From positions 60,445,501 to 60,509,500 of the forward strand of contig NC_092589.1 in assembly GCF_047663525.1 (NCBI RefSeq): a DNA stretch of 64,000 bases, written 5' to 3'. The notes below the pieces were generated by a model that saw only the letters and a program-made list of their open reading frames with translations, had not been told where the DNA came from and searched no databases. Origin of the DNA: Anas platyrhynchos (lineage: Eukaryota > Chordata > Aves > Anseriformes > Anatidae). The position numbers and the translations under genes are program-made. This document shows positions 1-12,661 of the stretch, piece by piece (the stretch's first letter is position 1; each line of letters begins with the position of its first letter).

Positions 1-360
1 ATGGGGGCTCCCTCTTGCCCCGGCCACAGGCAGCCGAGCTGGCCCATCCCGGTGCCGTGCCGAGCCGTGCCGAGCCCCCAGCCTCCCCCCGGTGCCCCCC
101 TGCACAGCAGCAGCCCCGGCTGGGCACGGCTCCGGGCTGCCCCGGGCCGGGGTCCCGCGGTGAGCTGGGCGCTCTCGCCGCTTTTTGCGCTTTGCGCCGG
201 TTTTATGGCCCCGCTCCTGCCCCCCAGGGCTCGCAGTGGGGGAAGAGGACTGGGTGCTTCTGTGAGGCCGCTTCATCTTCTTCTTTTCTCTGCAGTTGCG
301 GGGGAATTGGGCTGTAGAGCACTCTATGTTTTTAAAATGTCAATTTGCTTTCAGTTGTAA
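1..360. promoter_or_regulatory. CpG-rich segment at the window edge, possible IL20RA promoter or first-exon area
   Basis: Roughly the first 250 bases are very GC-rich and dense in CpG, unlike the AT-rich DNA that follows, so this looks like the edge of a CpG island. A good splice-donor match (CG then GTGAGC) occurs at 160. IL20RA exon 2 lies 12 kb downstream on the same strand, so this could be the promoter or first-exon area of IL20RA, with the coding part of exon 1 upstream of base 1. No hydrophobic signal peptide can be read in any + frame here, so no exon is called. The island assignment is seen; the link to IL20RA is inference. Confidence 0.4.
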
Positions 361-3300
361 TCTGATCGCGTGCGCTCGGGCTGCTCCTTGTTACGAGCAT
401 CAGGGTAATTCTCCAAATACCTCCCGTGTTTCCAGCTTCCCCTGTGCTTGACAGACGCCAGCCGCAGGAGCCCTACCTGCACGGTGGGAGACGTTCCAGC
501 AGCAGGCAGGATGAGTTTTTGGCAGAGATCCTGCCCGCCTGTGCCAGCGCTGAGCGCCTCTGCCTCGCTGCTGCCAGCCACGGCCAGACCCAGCCCCGGT
601 GACAGCCCAGCAGGAGCAGGCTGGGGGTGCTGCCGGGTGGGCACGAGCTCGGTGGGGCCTCAGCTGTCACTGGGAGCATCTCACGAGATGCTCTGTCCCT
701 CCAGCGTAAAGCAGAGATGAGCACAGCTTCTGAGAAACCTACCGGTCTTCTCCCATTAAAGTCCACAGCAAAACTTCCAGACCTATCAAGGGCTGGACTG
801 TAGTAAGGAGCACACTTCATCCTCGAGTAGCACTGTTTAAGGATGGTTTCAGTTAACTCATTTGACCAACTCTTCTCTCATGCACCAGTGGCTTTCAGAG
901 ATGGGCACTCCGAGCTCTCCCTTCACGGGGCTGGCTCCCTTTCAGGCAGCTGCCCACGTCACATTCACTTCATCAAAGTCCAGTGATCACCAGTGCAAGT
1001 GGTTTGGAAAATTTCTATAACTGGCCTTCAGTAGCCCTTTCATTTATTTATATTTTAATATATATATTTATTTATTAGCACAGACTGCTTCCAGAGAAGG
1101 TTTAGAAAAATGTCAAGGGAGATGAGCTGGTTTTCACTAACACTCCTTCAAGGGAGAAGGGAAACAGCACGGTCCCGAGTTTTAGCTAGACGTACTTCCA
1201 CGTTTTTATTGACAGTCAGCAATATCAGCACAGAAAGGAGAGTTTTGCCTTTCACTGAAGGCTTACAGCCTCCTTTTTCACCTCTTCTATTTCAGCATAA
1301 CAAGTAAAAACTGTTTTAACTCACCCTGTCAGTATTGTGCTAATACCAGAAGACATTACATGAGGGGCAGAACTGTAATAGCAGTGCTCCTGCTCTTCCT
1401 CAAAAGTGAGGTTGCAGGTGCAGAGCCATGTCCTCTGGGTTTTTTCTTCCAGCAGAATAAGCCTGGGTTGCCAGTCATGAGCAGATGCAGTCCTGCAAAT
1501 ACTGCAGCTGTCCTGGGGGCTTCACCCGGTGCCAGAATAGGAACAGATCGCACAGGGGCACCGGTGCACCTCAGTACCGTGGCGAGCAGTTTTACAGCAG
1601 GACTTCACAGACTCGGGTTCTTGCACCTTACAGCATCCATGCTGTGCATGTCCATTGGGAGTCTCCAAATTAATTCCTCTCCAAATAACGTGGCAGCAGC
1701 TTTTAAACATTAACTTACAGATGGATCATGGCAAAACACTAGGCAAAACGGCTTTTCTTTTCCCCGTGGTGTATTTGTGGGTATAACCCTACTCTTACTG
1801 GATTACATTTGCTGTTTCAGAGGTCTCTGAAAGCACGAAGAGCTAAAGTACTGCTGTCTAGTGATGTGTGCCCACTTAACACATGCTGTCTTAGTGTTAC
1901 TTGGTTTTGCACAGGACAAAAAAATTTCACTTCTCACTGCACATCAGTGGGATTTTTATACATTGGTGTTTCATTTGCTGCTAAAAATCTGTACTCTAGA
2001 ACAAATGAAAAGGGATGGAAAATGCGAAATGGAAAAGCAAATGAAAAAAAAAATAAAAAGGAAAATCCGTAGTATCTAGAAATGCGGCATGTTCTTCCTT
2101 ACCACAAGAGCTTCACGATTTTTGTAAGCAGCTCAAGGATAGGGAAGAAGCGTCACAATTTTTGAATGCAATAGAATGTTATTCTCTTAATTTACCAAAC
2201 TTCATCTTAAATCCTTCCTAGTGGGGGCTTCCCTAACCACATTCTTATGTAGTTAGAGAAGCTGTTACATTTCCAACTCAGAGTCCAGTCTGTACCTTGT
2301 AGATCTGTTCAGAGAAAAAGCAAGTAACAGATGCTACATTATACTGATTCTGGGAAAGGCAAATGAGCCTGAATACTGTACTGCGAAAATAGAAGTGTTT
2401 TGATATATTTCAGGCACATTTACTATTTTTGTTCAGATCAGGCATGTGATGTTGAAGCAAATAGCTCAGTCATTGCACTTACTTTGCTTATGTCCATATC
2501 GTGAAGCAGTCTTGGTATTGGTTGTCTTCTGGATGAAGCTGACCTGGAAGGTGTTCTCCTTGAGTGCATCTAAAACAAGTAGAGCTAGTCCAATATTAGA
2601 AAGAAAAAAAACTAGAATGTCTACAGTGTAGACAAGATTTTTTTTCAGTGTTGACTTTTTCATGTAAGAGATCTGCTCATATTGGCTTGCATTGTTCATT
2701 AATGTAGGCAACAGCTGTAAATACCACTTGAGTTGGTACATGGCTATACAAATTACTTTTCTTATGATAGGACCTTGAAAGCTTCCTCCTTTTAATGCTT
2801 TCTAATAGTTGCATAAATTGGTTGGTCTGCACTGACATACCTGATTTAATTTACTTGTCTCTCTTTATCATATTTTTACTAATAAATACATCTATATTTT
2901 AAGAAGTAGCTTCAGACCTCCCTTTAAGCAGATTTCAGTATGTTTTCTTTCGCAGTTATTAAAGCACTGAAACATACAAAACATCCAATTTTTATCAAGG
3001 AATTATTCTGGAAAATACAGGAAAAAAAAGGATGGGATCACAGTATGGGCCTTGCAGTTAAAGCCATTGAGCTTGAGATCAGGGATCACATTTATGTCCA
3101 GAGGTTATATTTTGCCACGTTAAAGCCATCCAGAGGGCAGGCGATGTTCCAGTGCTAATAATCCACTCCTTTTCCTCCTCACCTATCCGCTGTAAGTTGT
3201 TGAGAAGGTGTGCACCAGACTGTAATTTTGAAGGGCAGAAATGAATTGCTTAGCTCAAAGTTCACCAGTGCTGAGATGCTTAGGTATTGACACAAGGTGA

Positions 3301-5097
3301 TTCGAGGTATGTTTTGTATCTGAGAAGAGGCTGATCTGTTGCGCAGACACAGCCAGTAGGTATTAGCTGAGGTATTAAATAGCACACTAAAGTGTCAGAT
3401 AGATCATTTCATATATGAGGCATGCAGCGTGCATGCTGTAAATAGGCTAATTGCACCGTGGGTATGCTCTGTGATGTCTGTGTGCTGTCAAGCCTCTGTA
3501 TTGGAAGTACATGGAAGGGCTGAGCTAGTTTTTTCGTTCTACGTGGTATTTTCTGGCTCTCTGCAGTGTGAAGGAGAGAAGAACAAATGTAATGTAGAAA
3601 TAAAAAGGGATATTGGTGTAAGGTGAACTACAGTATATGAAGGAGTGTTATGTTCGTACAATCAAAAGACTCATCCTTATTGTCTCATCTCTAATTTACT
3701 GTCTCATGTCAGATAATGCTGTGATCCGTGCCCTGCTAGTTGGCTTGGCTTACAATTTCCACAACTTGACAAATTCTCATTACATTTTAATCATGAATGG
3801 AAACAGCAAGAGTAGCTAATTCATTCTGTAGAGAAACTTCAAACACTGTTGGGAAATTGGGATTGAAGTCCAAAACTTACATATGTTTTGAGGTTCCCAA
3901 TGCTAATGTTCAGATTCGCTACTCCAGCTGGTAACCTTACCCTTCTTTCACTGTTATTCTCCAGTGGCTTTTATATTTTTAATTCCAAGACAAGCAAGTG
4001 GTTAGTATTACTCAAGTCATCTGTGTACGTGTGGTTCAGTTTATGTTTGTTTTTATAGTTGTGGCTTGTACACTTCTACTGATTGATTTCTCTCAAAGAA
4101 TTGGTGTTGATTACAACTGTATTATTAATAGTTAGGAGGGAGAAAAATCATCCTTTACAACCCAAACAAGAGCTTCTTTTAAGAAGCTGAGGTTTGTAAA
4201 AGCTTGAATTTTGGAAGTCATCAGTAGATATCAGTAGATAAAAATGAAGTTTTATTAGAAAGCCAAGTTTAAATGATGTACAGATCTGTTTCTGCTTTAC
4301 ACTTTCTGTATTAGTAACTTACAGAGTTTCTATCTACTGCTGGTTTTGTTATCTCAAAAAAAAAAAAAAAAAGTACAATAAAACTAGATAAGGCAGAAAG
4401 AAGTGACAGTGAGATGTAGGACTGGAAGTATGGGATGGTTTACATATGAAGGGATTAAATAACCTATGCCTCCTTCTCATGGAAAATAGGTGACTGAAGA
4501 GGAATGTATTTATATATTCTTTTCCTGTCTGCCTGGCTACCTGAAGAGTATTCTAAGGTGAATGAAGGGTCATGAGAAAGGCTGTAGTCCCTTCTTTCCC
4601 TCTTAATTCCCCAGCACCTTCAGTTAAAACTCACCTGACAGCTTAGCTGTTTTTCAGCCTCCCATTTTCCACTCCCTTTTCTGTGATGGGAACAGAAATG
4701 AATCCAAAAAATATTATGAGAAGAATGCTGCTTTAGGAGGGGAAAACAGGTTATGAAGATTTATGTATTTGAGCGCAATCACACTCTATACACATAACCT
4801 GGGTGTGCCAGGTTGGTATTACAGCTTTGAAGTGAAAGGGGTTAATTTATTTCATGGTAGTTTCTTAAAGGCTGGAGGGAGCAATGAGGCTAATATTTAT
4901 TATTGTGTGTGGTTTGTACACAACTGCTCTTGGCTCTCCTTGTCTGTTCTGAAAGTACGTCAGTATACCTGCTTTAGGGTGTACTGTAGTCGAAATAGTA
5001 ATGTACAGGATGTGGCTCAGAAACAGTAAAAACTGCTCGGAGAAGGTTGAGACACGTGTAATTGCTGACAGAGTTTTTTCACTTTATCAGAAGGTAC

Positions 5098-5122
5098 CAG
5101 ACAGACAGACAGACAGACAGAC
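5098..5122. repeat. (ACAG)n microsatellite
   Basis: About six uninterrupted tetranucleotide units of ACAG are visible. It is a simple repeat with no gene association seen. Confidence 0.9.
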
Positions 5123-5329
5123 GTGGAGCTTCACAACTCCCCAAATGTACCTCAAGTCGTAGCAGTCCCAACATGACTGGGCTGCCTTCTCCATCGGCAT
5201 AGTCCACAGTCAGGCTTCTGCTGTGCGTATCAAAATGTGTATACTGTTTTGGTGAACTTCAGGAAGAAAACGCCACCTTTACTAGTATTTTAAAGGCAGT
5301 CTTTTGTACCTTATAAAGGAGGTAGGTGA

Positions 5330-6400
5330 TTACGCTGAATGACTTCCTCTGTACAGCAAAATCACTTCAAACCTATAGGCGGGGTAAATGAGTCTAAAAA
5401 TCATGACTGGCGGTTTTAACAAAAAAACACTTGTTAAGTCCAGGAAAGATACTAAAAATAATACTATATCTGTTACTTGTTCACATCTGAACTTTCTGTG
5501 GGAGCACTCTGAACATACAGTCATACGGTGCCTCAAAACACAGCAGACCATACCTCTGGGGAGATTAACAGAAATGGGTGGGTGCTCCAGGAAACCTTTG
5601 TTTCTCGTGAGCTCTCTACAGGCAGCTGCTTCCCAAAGGCACTTCGTGTCCCAGATTATCTGTGAAAGAAGCATGAATGTGGGGCACCAGAAGGGAAAAA
5701 TAATGCTGTTGAGTACATGGAGTAGCATAAATCCTCGGCAGGCCACCTCATGCCCGCTGGGGTGTTCCTGGCCAAGCCCTGGTACCATGCAGAAGATCAA
5801 GATCAGAGCTTCCAGCCGAGGCTTTTCGGAGGGAACTTTCCAGCATTCCCTGTCCTCACAGGCTGGAAATGGAGCTGGTGGGGCAGGGGCTGCCTTCATC
5901 TCAGCCAGATTTCCCAAGCGTGAGCGGAGGAGGCATCCTACGGCCTGCAGGTCTGTGGTTTGGCAGGGTTTGGCGTGACGCACCGCCCTGGGCAGCAGTG
6001 GGAGATGCCCACACAGCTGCGGGACTCCTCCACAGGCACCCAACACCATGCTGTGCCCCCAGCTACAGGGCTGCCACCTCTGCAAGGCACTGAGCATCCC
6101 CCTCCTCCTGCATTGCCCCCTCTTGAAATATCCTCTTGCCATTTGTGAGCACTGGCTGGGGATTGGGAACAGGTCGCTGGTTACCTCTCTGCCCCGGGTG
6201 GTCGTAGGACCTCCCCTACGAGAGATGAGGCACTGCAAGCTTGCAAGGTGTGCTAGCCCTAGCCTTCGGATCTCTGATGCAGAAGAAGGTGCTCCATATG
6301 CATCTTGTAGGTCTGGCCTTCCCTCAGAAGAGAAGGCTCTTCCACTGACACCACACTTTGTCTCTTGCCCAAGGGAAAACGTGGTTTCAGAAGATGGCAT
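5330..6400 (-). other. Unexplained 356-codon open frame, probably not a gene
   Basis: This is the longest ATG-started frame in the window outside the recognised genes, and it lies within probable IL20RA intron 1. The predicted product is rich in Cys, Leu and Pro. It has no recognisable domain, no clear signal peptide and no repeat pattern. A shorter + strand frame (5,388-5,978) is open across the same DNA. The region is locally GC-richer than its flanks, which favours long chance frames. I do not recognise it and consider it more likely non-coding or a decayed element than a gene. Confidence 0.15.
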
Positions 6401-9400
6401 TTCACTTATTAAACTAATTCAGTTTCCAAGAAAAACAAAATCCCTTGTCTAGACAAGCTGTTAGTAGGTCAGAGAGCGAGGAGCAACACCCTTTAGGCAA
6501 TAAATAAAATGTTATCAGTACTAATTGAACTGTCATTGCCTCATAGATATTAGCCAGCACTAAGTGATGAAGCTAAAAACAACTTTTGCTGGGTTTATGT
6601 AAAAAACAGATAGGTTATGTAAGGATAGATTAGGATTGGTCCACAACATGTTGTGTCAGAATTCACCTGATAACTCTCACACAGCATCATTTTTAAAATA
6701 TTTCTTTTCAAAAAGAAAGTTTACTTAACCCCAGAGCATTAAAAAAAAACATATAAGAAATATTCTAACTAAGCACTCATATTCTTGGCTACTGAGTTGT
6801 AGTCAATTTAATCAACAACAGGCTTTTAAAATGAATTTATTACTTTTTTGGAAAAAAAAATAAAAAAGCTTTTGCATTGCAAACTAACAAAATATTATTC
6901 AAATATTTTTCTTTTTTTTTTCTTTTTTTTTTTTTTTAATGAAGAAAAAAACCCACACCTCTGATGGATGGTGACTCTACAAATCTTGACCAACTTGAGA
7001 GTAATTTTAGATGAGCCCACCCTGATTTTCCCTCAACTTGTTTCAGGCCAATGTTGATCTCTTAAAATTAGTAGGAAACATACATTAATAGGAAACAAGC
7101 ATTTTCTCCTATCAGAGTGGATCAAGAGTGTGTTTTTGCAGTACGGCATGGCTAGGTTGTACAAGCTCTACTCTTGTGCTTGCAAACCTTTGAAGCAGTG
7201 GGAAGAAAATTCAGTTTATTTAATTTATATCATACAAGTTAGCAGAAAGGAATAGGTGTCAGCTGCCACAGCCCTCCCCAAATGACCTCCCCAGGTTCAC
7301 CTGTTTCCAATGGCAGCCTGCCTGTTTTCTTCAAAAACAAACCCCACGTGTCCAAGCCTTGTCACTCTTGTTTTCCCACCCCTTCTCTCATGACTTCTGC
7401 TTTCCTGCCTCCTCCACCACCTCATTTTCATTTAGTCTCATGACCCTATTTCTGTCCCCATCACGCTCTCCCCTTTCCACCATGTCCCCTATGAAGAGGC
7501 TGTGATGGGAGTGACTGGCTCCTATTCTGGGAGGGCAAGAGTTTGCTTTGTGGTTACCTCTTGAGCATTGTTCTGACTACAACAGGAAATCACCTCCGTG
7601 CTCCTCCCCCCATTCCCACCAGCACTGCTGAAGTAAAAGGGTTTCACTAGCCCGACTTTGTGCAGGGTGGTCCTAGAGCTCCAGCTGGGAGGAAAGGCAG
7701 GGAAGCTGCCATGACTTCTGCCTGCCCGTCTTCCTCCTCCTGTTCCTCCTCACTAACCAGCCCGTTGAATTCCACAGAGGAGTGCAGAAGAATCAGCACA
7801 GAGGAAAACTTTCAAGCTCAATTCATTAAAAAAAAAAAAAAAAAGTTAACTCATTTGCTTAAATTGTTACAAAGATGACTAATACCAGATAATGACATTT
7901 GCTAACGTGTATTCCTGGCTTAGTGGGGTTTCCCTTCCTCTCTGTAACTTCTGATCTCCAGTTTTGGCTCAGTTCCCCTGTTTACCATTCATGCACTCCC
8001 TTGCATTCCTGCATGGCCAGTGCCAGCTTGCTTTAGACTGTAGATGTACCAGAAAAGACAATCCCAACCCTCTGCTAGGACATGCTACTAAATGTTATGT
8101 TAAACAGACATTTGTTCTGATTGAGTATGACTATTTTTATGATATCCTTACACATGTGTTTGAGGGAATATTTTTCATTGCAAACATCATCATTTAAGCA
8201 GATGATCTGGAGGAAGCAAAGAGAGTTAAGAATTCATAGGAAACAAAGATCAGCAGCACAGAAGGAACAAGCAAGATTTCACATGAATTTGGTGGAAGTT
8301 GTCCAAAGCTGAACAGGGCAGTTGGTCACAGCATAGCCAGAAGTGAATCGCTGGTGTGCTAAATTGCTCCGAAGTTGCTTCATATTTCACTGGTGGTTCT
8401 GTAGAGGAAAAAGGTGGAAAGAGGTGGCTGTGGGGCTTGGCATTTTCAAAAGTTCACTCCCAGCTGCAAATTGTGAGGAGCAGAGTGCCTGCTGTGTTGC
8501 CCCTAAGTTCAGCTCCTGGTACAAAAGAGCTGCTTCCGTTAAGGGTGCTCCCCAGGGACACTTTCACATAAGAAAATGCTATAGCAATTGAAGCCAAAGT
8601 CTTTTCTGTCATTGTCAAAAAAGGAGTTCCTCGTTTAAATAGAAGTAATTGGTAAGGGAGGAGTCCTCAGTTTTGACTGCTGTAGCTATTGGGAAAAGCT
8701 GTGTTGAAGTAAGACTTTCCTTTCTGCCCTAATGCTTTCCACATCACTCACTGTCATAAATTACGTCCTACATCTTACAGTTGTCTAGAGAAACTCTGTG
8801 ATTTTCTATGACGTTTTATTTTGTTAGAAAATTTGGTGGGACGGCAATCCTTGTAGCCATGAGAGAGTGAAATACAATAGGTATTGCACATTGTAATATT
8901 GTATTGCTCTCTTGGCTTGAGAGCAGCACAGTCAACACTGGTACTTACACAGGACAAATTTCGGTGGCTACAGCTCAGCTTTCAGTGGGTATCTGTCTTC
9001 TCCCCACCCCATAACTTCAGCTAGTGTACAGAAAATAATCTTTTTTTTTTTTTTTAATTTATATATTTTTATGCTTTGCAGCTGCTGGGTTGTCTAATTC
9101 AAGAGACGAGTTAACAAATGTGTTTACAGTGAGAGAGCTCGGGTAGTTGCAGCTGTATTTGTCCTGCAACGTTGACATTAAACACAGCCATTTGTCACCG
9201 AATTAGGCAGCCCTGCCTCCTAGCAGATAAAAAGCAGGTGCACTGAGCAGACACTAGTTATAATGCCCATACACATGCAATATACTTGCATAGGTGTGTG
9301 TGCACGTATATGCATATGTGTATAGATAGATCGATGTGGCCGTAGCCAACCCCAAGGTTTGAACAGCACCAACTTGAGTGAGGCGGCTGACTGAGTACTC

Positions 9401-12373
9401 TGTGTGATTAAAACTGACCACATTTTTCAACCCAACAGAGGCGCTTTTACAAAGAGATGAGGCACCTGCCATCAAGTCTTTTACTCATGTGAATAACCTC
9501 ACTGACGTCAGTGGATTTTTTCACTCACATGTGAAGGTGTTTTCAGGCTAAGTCACATCTATTTTGAAGAGTCTCGCAATAGCTTACTCTAAGATCAGGA
9601 CTTGGCTCTTCATTGTGGTGGTGAAGTTTACAAGCCTATTTTATTACTGTCTTTCCAGTCCAGGTGTGCAGTCATGAAGACATAAAGAACAATATTACTC
9701 AAGGTTTGATTTACAGCATTTCCAAAGAGAGTAATAATGGCTCTGGGTTTTTTACACACATGAAATAAATAAACGAAATTACTTCATTATACTGGAAAGT
9801 GATGACAACCAGTGCAGACTATCTATGAGACACACTAAACCTACCAAAGTGAATTGCATGACTGATTTCTGCTCTCATGTAGGCTGGTGTAGACGGAAAA
9901 TACTCCATGTGACATCCATGCCATTAATCGTAGTTAATGGAAAGAAAATTGGAATATGATTATTTATATTGCATTTAAAGACAAGATACCAAAATAAGCA
10001 GCCGATAGACATACCTGCGTTCTTTACTAACTGATAACCTCAGGACGCACTAGCTATATCTACGTTCCATTTTTCACGTTTCTCCAGATACTATTGTGCA
10101 TCAAGGAGACATGAAGGAGTTTATTCTTCACTCTTCTCGTAGAAATTGTAGAGTGTGGCAGTTTTATTCATGTTTTACAGATGCAGAATTGAGGAAAGGA
10201 AAAGACCAGAAATAGAAAGCAAATCTCTGCTTTTGCAGCTGATGGAAAGTTAACGGTCCCAGTCCCTCTGCCTTCCAGATCACACTGAACTCGGGGCAAA
10301 TCGGAGCATGCTTGCAGTGTTGTAATGCTTTAGATCTTGTAAAGATACAGCCTGTGGGTTCTGTTGTCTGAGATTGGCTCATGCACTGCAGTCAGTGTTT
10401 CTGTTTTGAAACTTCATTTACCACATCAGAAACCACACTGGGCGGAGGGAAATTAAAAAAAAAAAAAAAAATCAATTAAAAAACACCTTTATGTGTTACT
10501 AGTTCAAAAATATTTTAGTGTAACAGATTAAAGTAGCAGGAGTGGTCAGACCTTTCATTAAGTACTTTGTTCTCTATCTTTTTCTTAACTTTCTCATTTA
10601 TTTTTTTATTTTATTTTTTCCTCTTTTTCTTTTTTAATGAGAAACCTTTTATGGCTTTGATTACCCACAACCTAAGAAAAAACCTGTGGTGTATTTCCTC
10701 CTTTTTGGGAATTGCAACAGAAAGTTCATTTGTTTCTCAGTTCCTCCTGCCCTCTCTGCACAGATTCCCTGATTGCCTTCTTCAGGGCTTGGGCAGGACT
10801 GTTTGACTTCTGATTTTTTTTTTCTCTCTTGTTCGTGGTTGCTGATTATGCAGTTGATGGCTTCCCTGCACTCTCATACACTTTAGTGCAGGGATGTGGT
10901 GCAAATAATGAAAATTGATACATCAGTGATTTCTCAGTCCATGCATTGCTGGCTTTGGTTAGTAGCTTGCACATCAATGTTTTAAGTTCTTCTCTGTTTC
11001 TCTGAACAAATGTTGCCAACTTCTGGATGCTTTCCTAGCTCTCTTGGGCAGCTTCATGTTTCCATTTGGATTAGTTTCACCTAAGCAGGAGGCACATAGA
11101 GGACATTTATAAGGACATTAAAGTAAAACTTTATTTCCCAGGTTCTTTATCTCCCACTTGGAAGCAAATGTGAGAGTAAAGCAGATGCAGAAGTATTCCT
11201 GTCAGTCTCTTTCTGCTTCTTTCTTACCCTTGGCATCCTCAAACTTTGGGATTTCATTGTAACCAAGCCTGTAATTTGAGCCCCTGCTAGATTACTGTCA
11301 AGGGGCATTTCTGTGTCTGAGTGTTCAAGGAAAGGGGACTTCCTGCATACTGTACACTTGCCTTGAGGACTGTACCTGACAAGACTTGTTCTCCAAAAAA
11401 TAAAAATAAAAATAAAAATTTGAATGTCACCTAGCCAAGTGCTGGGGATAAAAGAGAGCACCATTAGAAATACCCTCCCAGTAACAGCTTTATGATCTGA
11501 AGATACAGATTTAAGCATATACTGGCATTTGTTTTGAACATTAATATACAAGTAGAGGCTTGGAAAACCCATAGTTTGCACCATGACTGTTTAAAATAAT
11601 TGGCCCCTACAAAATAACAAGGAGATTGCTTTAATAAATGTATTGAAGATAAAAGCTTTTACTGTTTGCTTCAAAGACAGCTAGAAGTCAGTCAGGTATT
11701 CAGGAAAATGATGGTGATTTCTATTTACAAAAGCAACTATGTGTTACATTTAGTATGTTATACACAATTCATACAGGAGGACAAACACATTAATAGTGAA
11801 ATATACTTTAAAAAAAAATAAGGTCTGCTTAAGGAAGCAACAAAGGTCAAGGACTATTCATTCAGATAGGTTCCCACTGTTCAAGTTAATGTGCTGTATT
11901 TCCTCCTTTCTTTGTCACATTTTATTATCTTAAGAACTAGAATTGCATCGCGGGGGGAAGAGGCTTCTGAAAAGTCCTTAAAGACCACAGATTCACTTTT
12001 TCTCTTCCCCATTATGCTCTCGTGGCCACTTGCAAGAAGCACCTTCCCAGCACCTCCAGCTCCAGGGCTCATCTCAGGGCTGCTAGGAGGTGCTGGGGAG
12101 GTGCTGGGGCTCGCAGCTTGCAGCTTGGAATTCTGCTCCTGGGCCCAAGGTCACTGTTTTTCCAGCAGTTTAGCAATGTGAGCATCTCCATTAAATTTAT
12201 GATTTTAGAAGTGTGTATTAGGAACAGAGGAAAATGGGTTCTTAGGAGCCCCTGGACTTGCTTGTGTTGCTTATTTATTACAAAAGCTGGTGCAAAGAAT
12301 GGTAATTTAGATGAGTGACATACCAACAGGTGTTCAGTTTTGGACTTTATAGAGAATAAAGGCAATATATAGC

Positions 12374-12446
12374 ATGGCTTACTTAAATATAATAATATAA
12401 TATATATATAATATATATAATATAATATATATATGGCTTACTTAAA
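12374..12446. repeat. AT-rich microsatellite between 14-bp direct repeats
   Basis: About 45 bases made only of A and T, mostly alternating TA and AATAT units, are bounded on each side by the same 14-base word ATGGCTTACTTAAA (12,374-12,387 and 12,433-12,446). It sits about 85 bases upstream of the IL20RA exon 2 acceptor. The structure is either a small duplication with AT expansion between the copies or an insertion flanked by duplicated target. Confidence 0.85.
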
Positions 12447-12531
12447 AATAAGTATCTGTTTGGTTAACTTGGAAGCATATGTACTTGCAGATTCTTAGTG
12501 TATGTTGTTCCTTTCTTATTTTCTTTCTCAG

Positions 12532-12661
12532 GAGAGTTGTATTGTTCTTTGCCCAACCCCAGGAATGTCCATTTTGAATCTATAAACATGAAGAATGTCC
12601 TTCACTGGTCAGCACCAGAAGGTACAGGAGAAGGAGTACTCTACAAGGTGAAATATTCAGT
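12532..12661 (+). CDS. IL20RA: IL20RA exon 2, start of the first fibronectin-III-like domain
   Basis: The acceptor is a pyrimidine-rich tract ending in CAG at 12,531, and the donor GTAAGT follows at 12,662. The first two bases complete a codon begun in exon 1, and the last two start a Val codon finished in exon 3. The product contains SINMKNVLHW, nearly the same as the mammalian word at the start of the mature ectodomain. Confidence 0.95.

Larger units (their letters stand above)
361..12531. other. Non-coding stretch, probably IL20RA intron 1
   Basis: No exon of a recognisable gene is seen on either strand. The DNA is mostly AT-rich, with homopolymer tracts near 4,357, 6,907, 7,828, 9,043 and 10,456, an (ACAG)n run at 5,098-5,122, and an (AAAAT)n run near 11,396. 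A long unexplained open frame on the - strand (5,330-6,400) is listed separately. If the first IL20RA exon lies at or before base 160, this whole stretch is intron 1; that is inferred only from strand and spacing. Confidence 0.5.

Noticed and set aside
15..317. Possible IL20RA exon 1 in the frame starting at 15, donor at 160
   Set aside because: The frame reaches the donor in the right phase, but the residues are Pro/Arg-rich with no hydrophobic core, and there would be about 50 residues too many before exon 2.
448..720. Another candidate signal-peptide frame near 511-600
   Set aside because: Only weakly hydrophobic (SASASLLPATA) with a poor donor; no support over chance.
11147..11584. 145-codon - strand frame
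   Set aside because: Runs through an (AAAAT)n microsatellite giving an IFIFIF repeat, a sign of chance reading.
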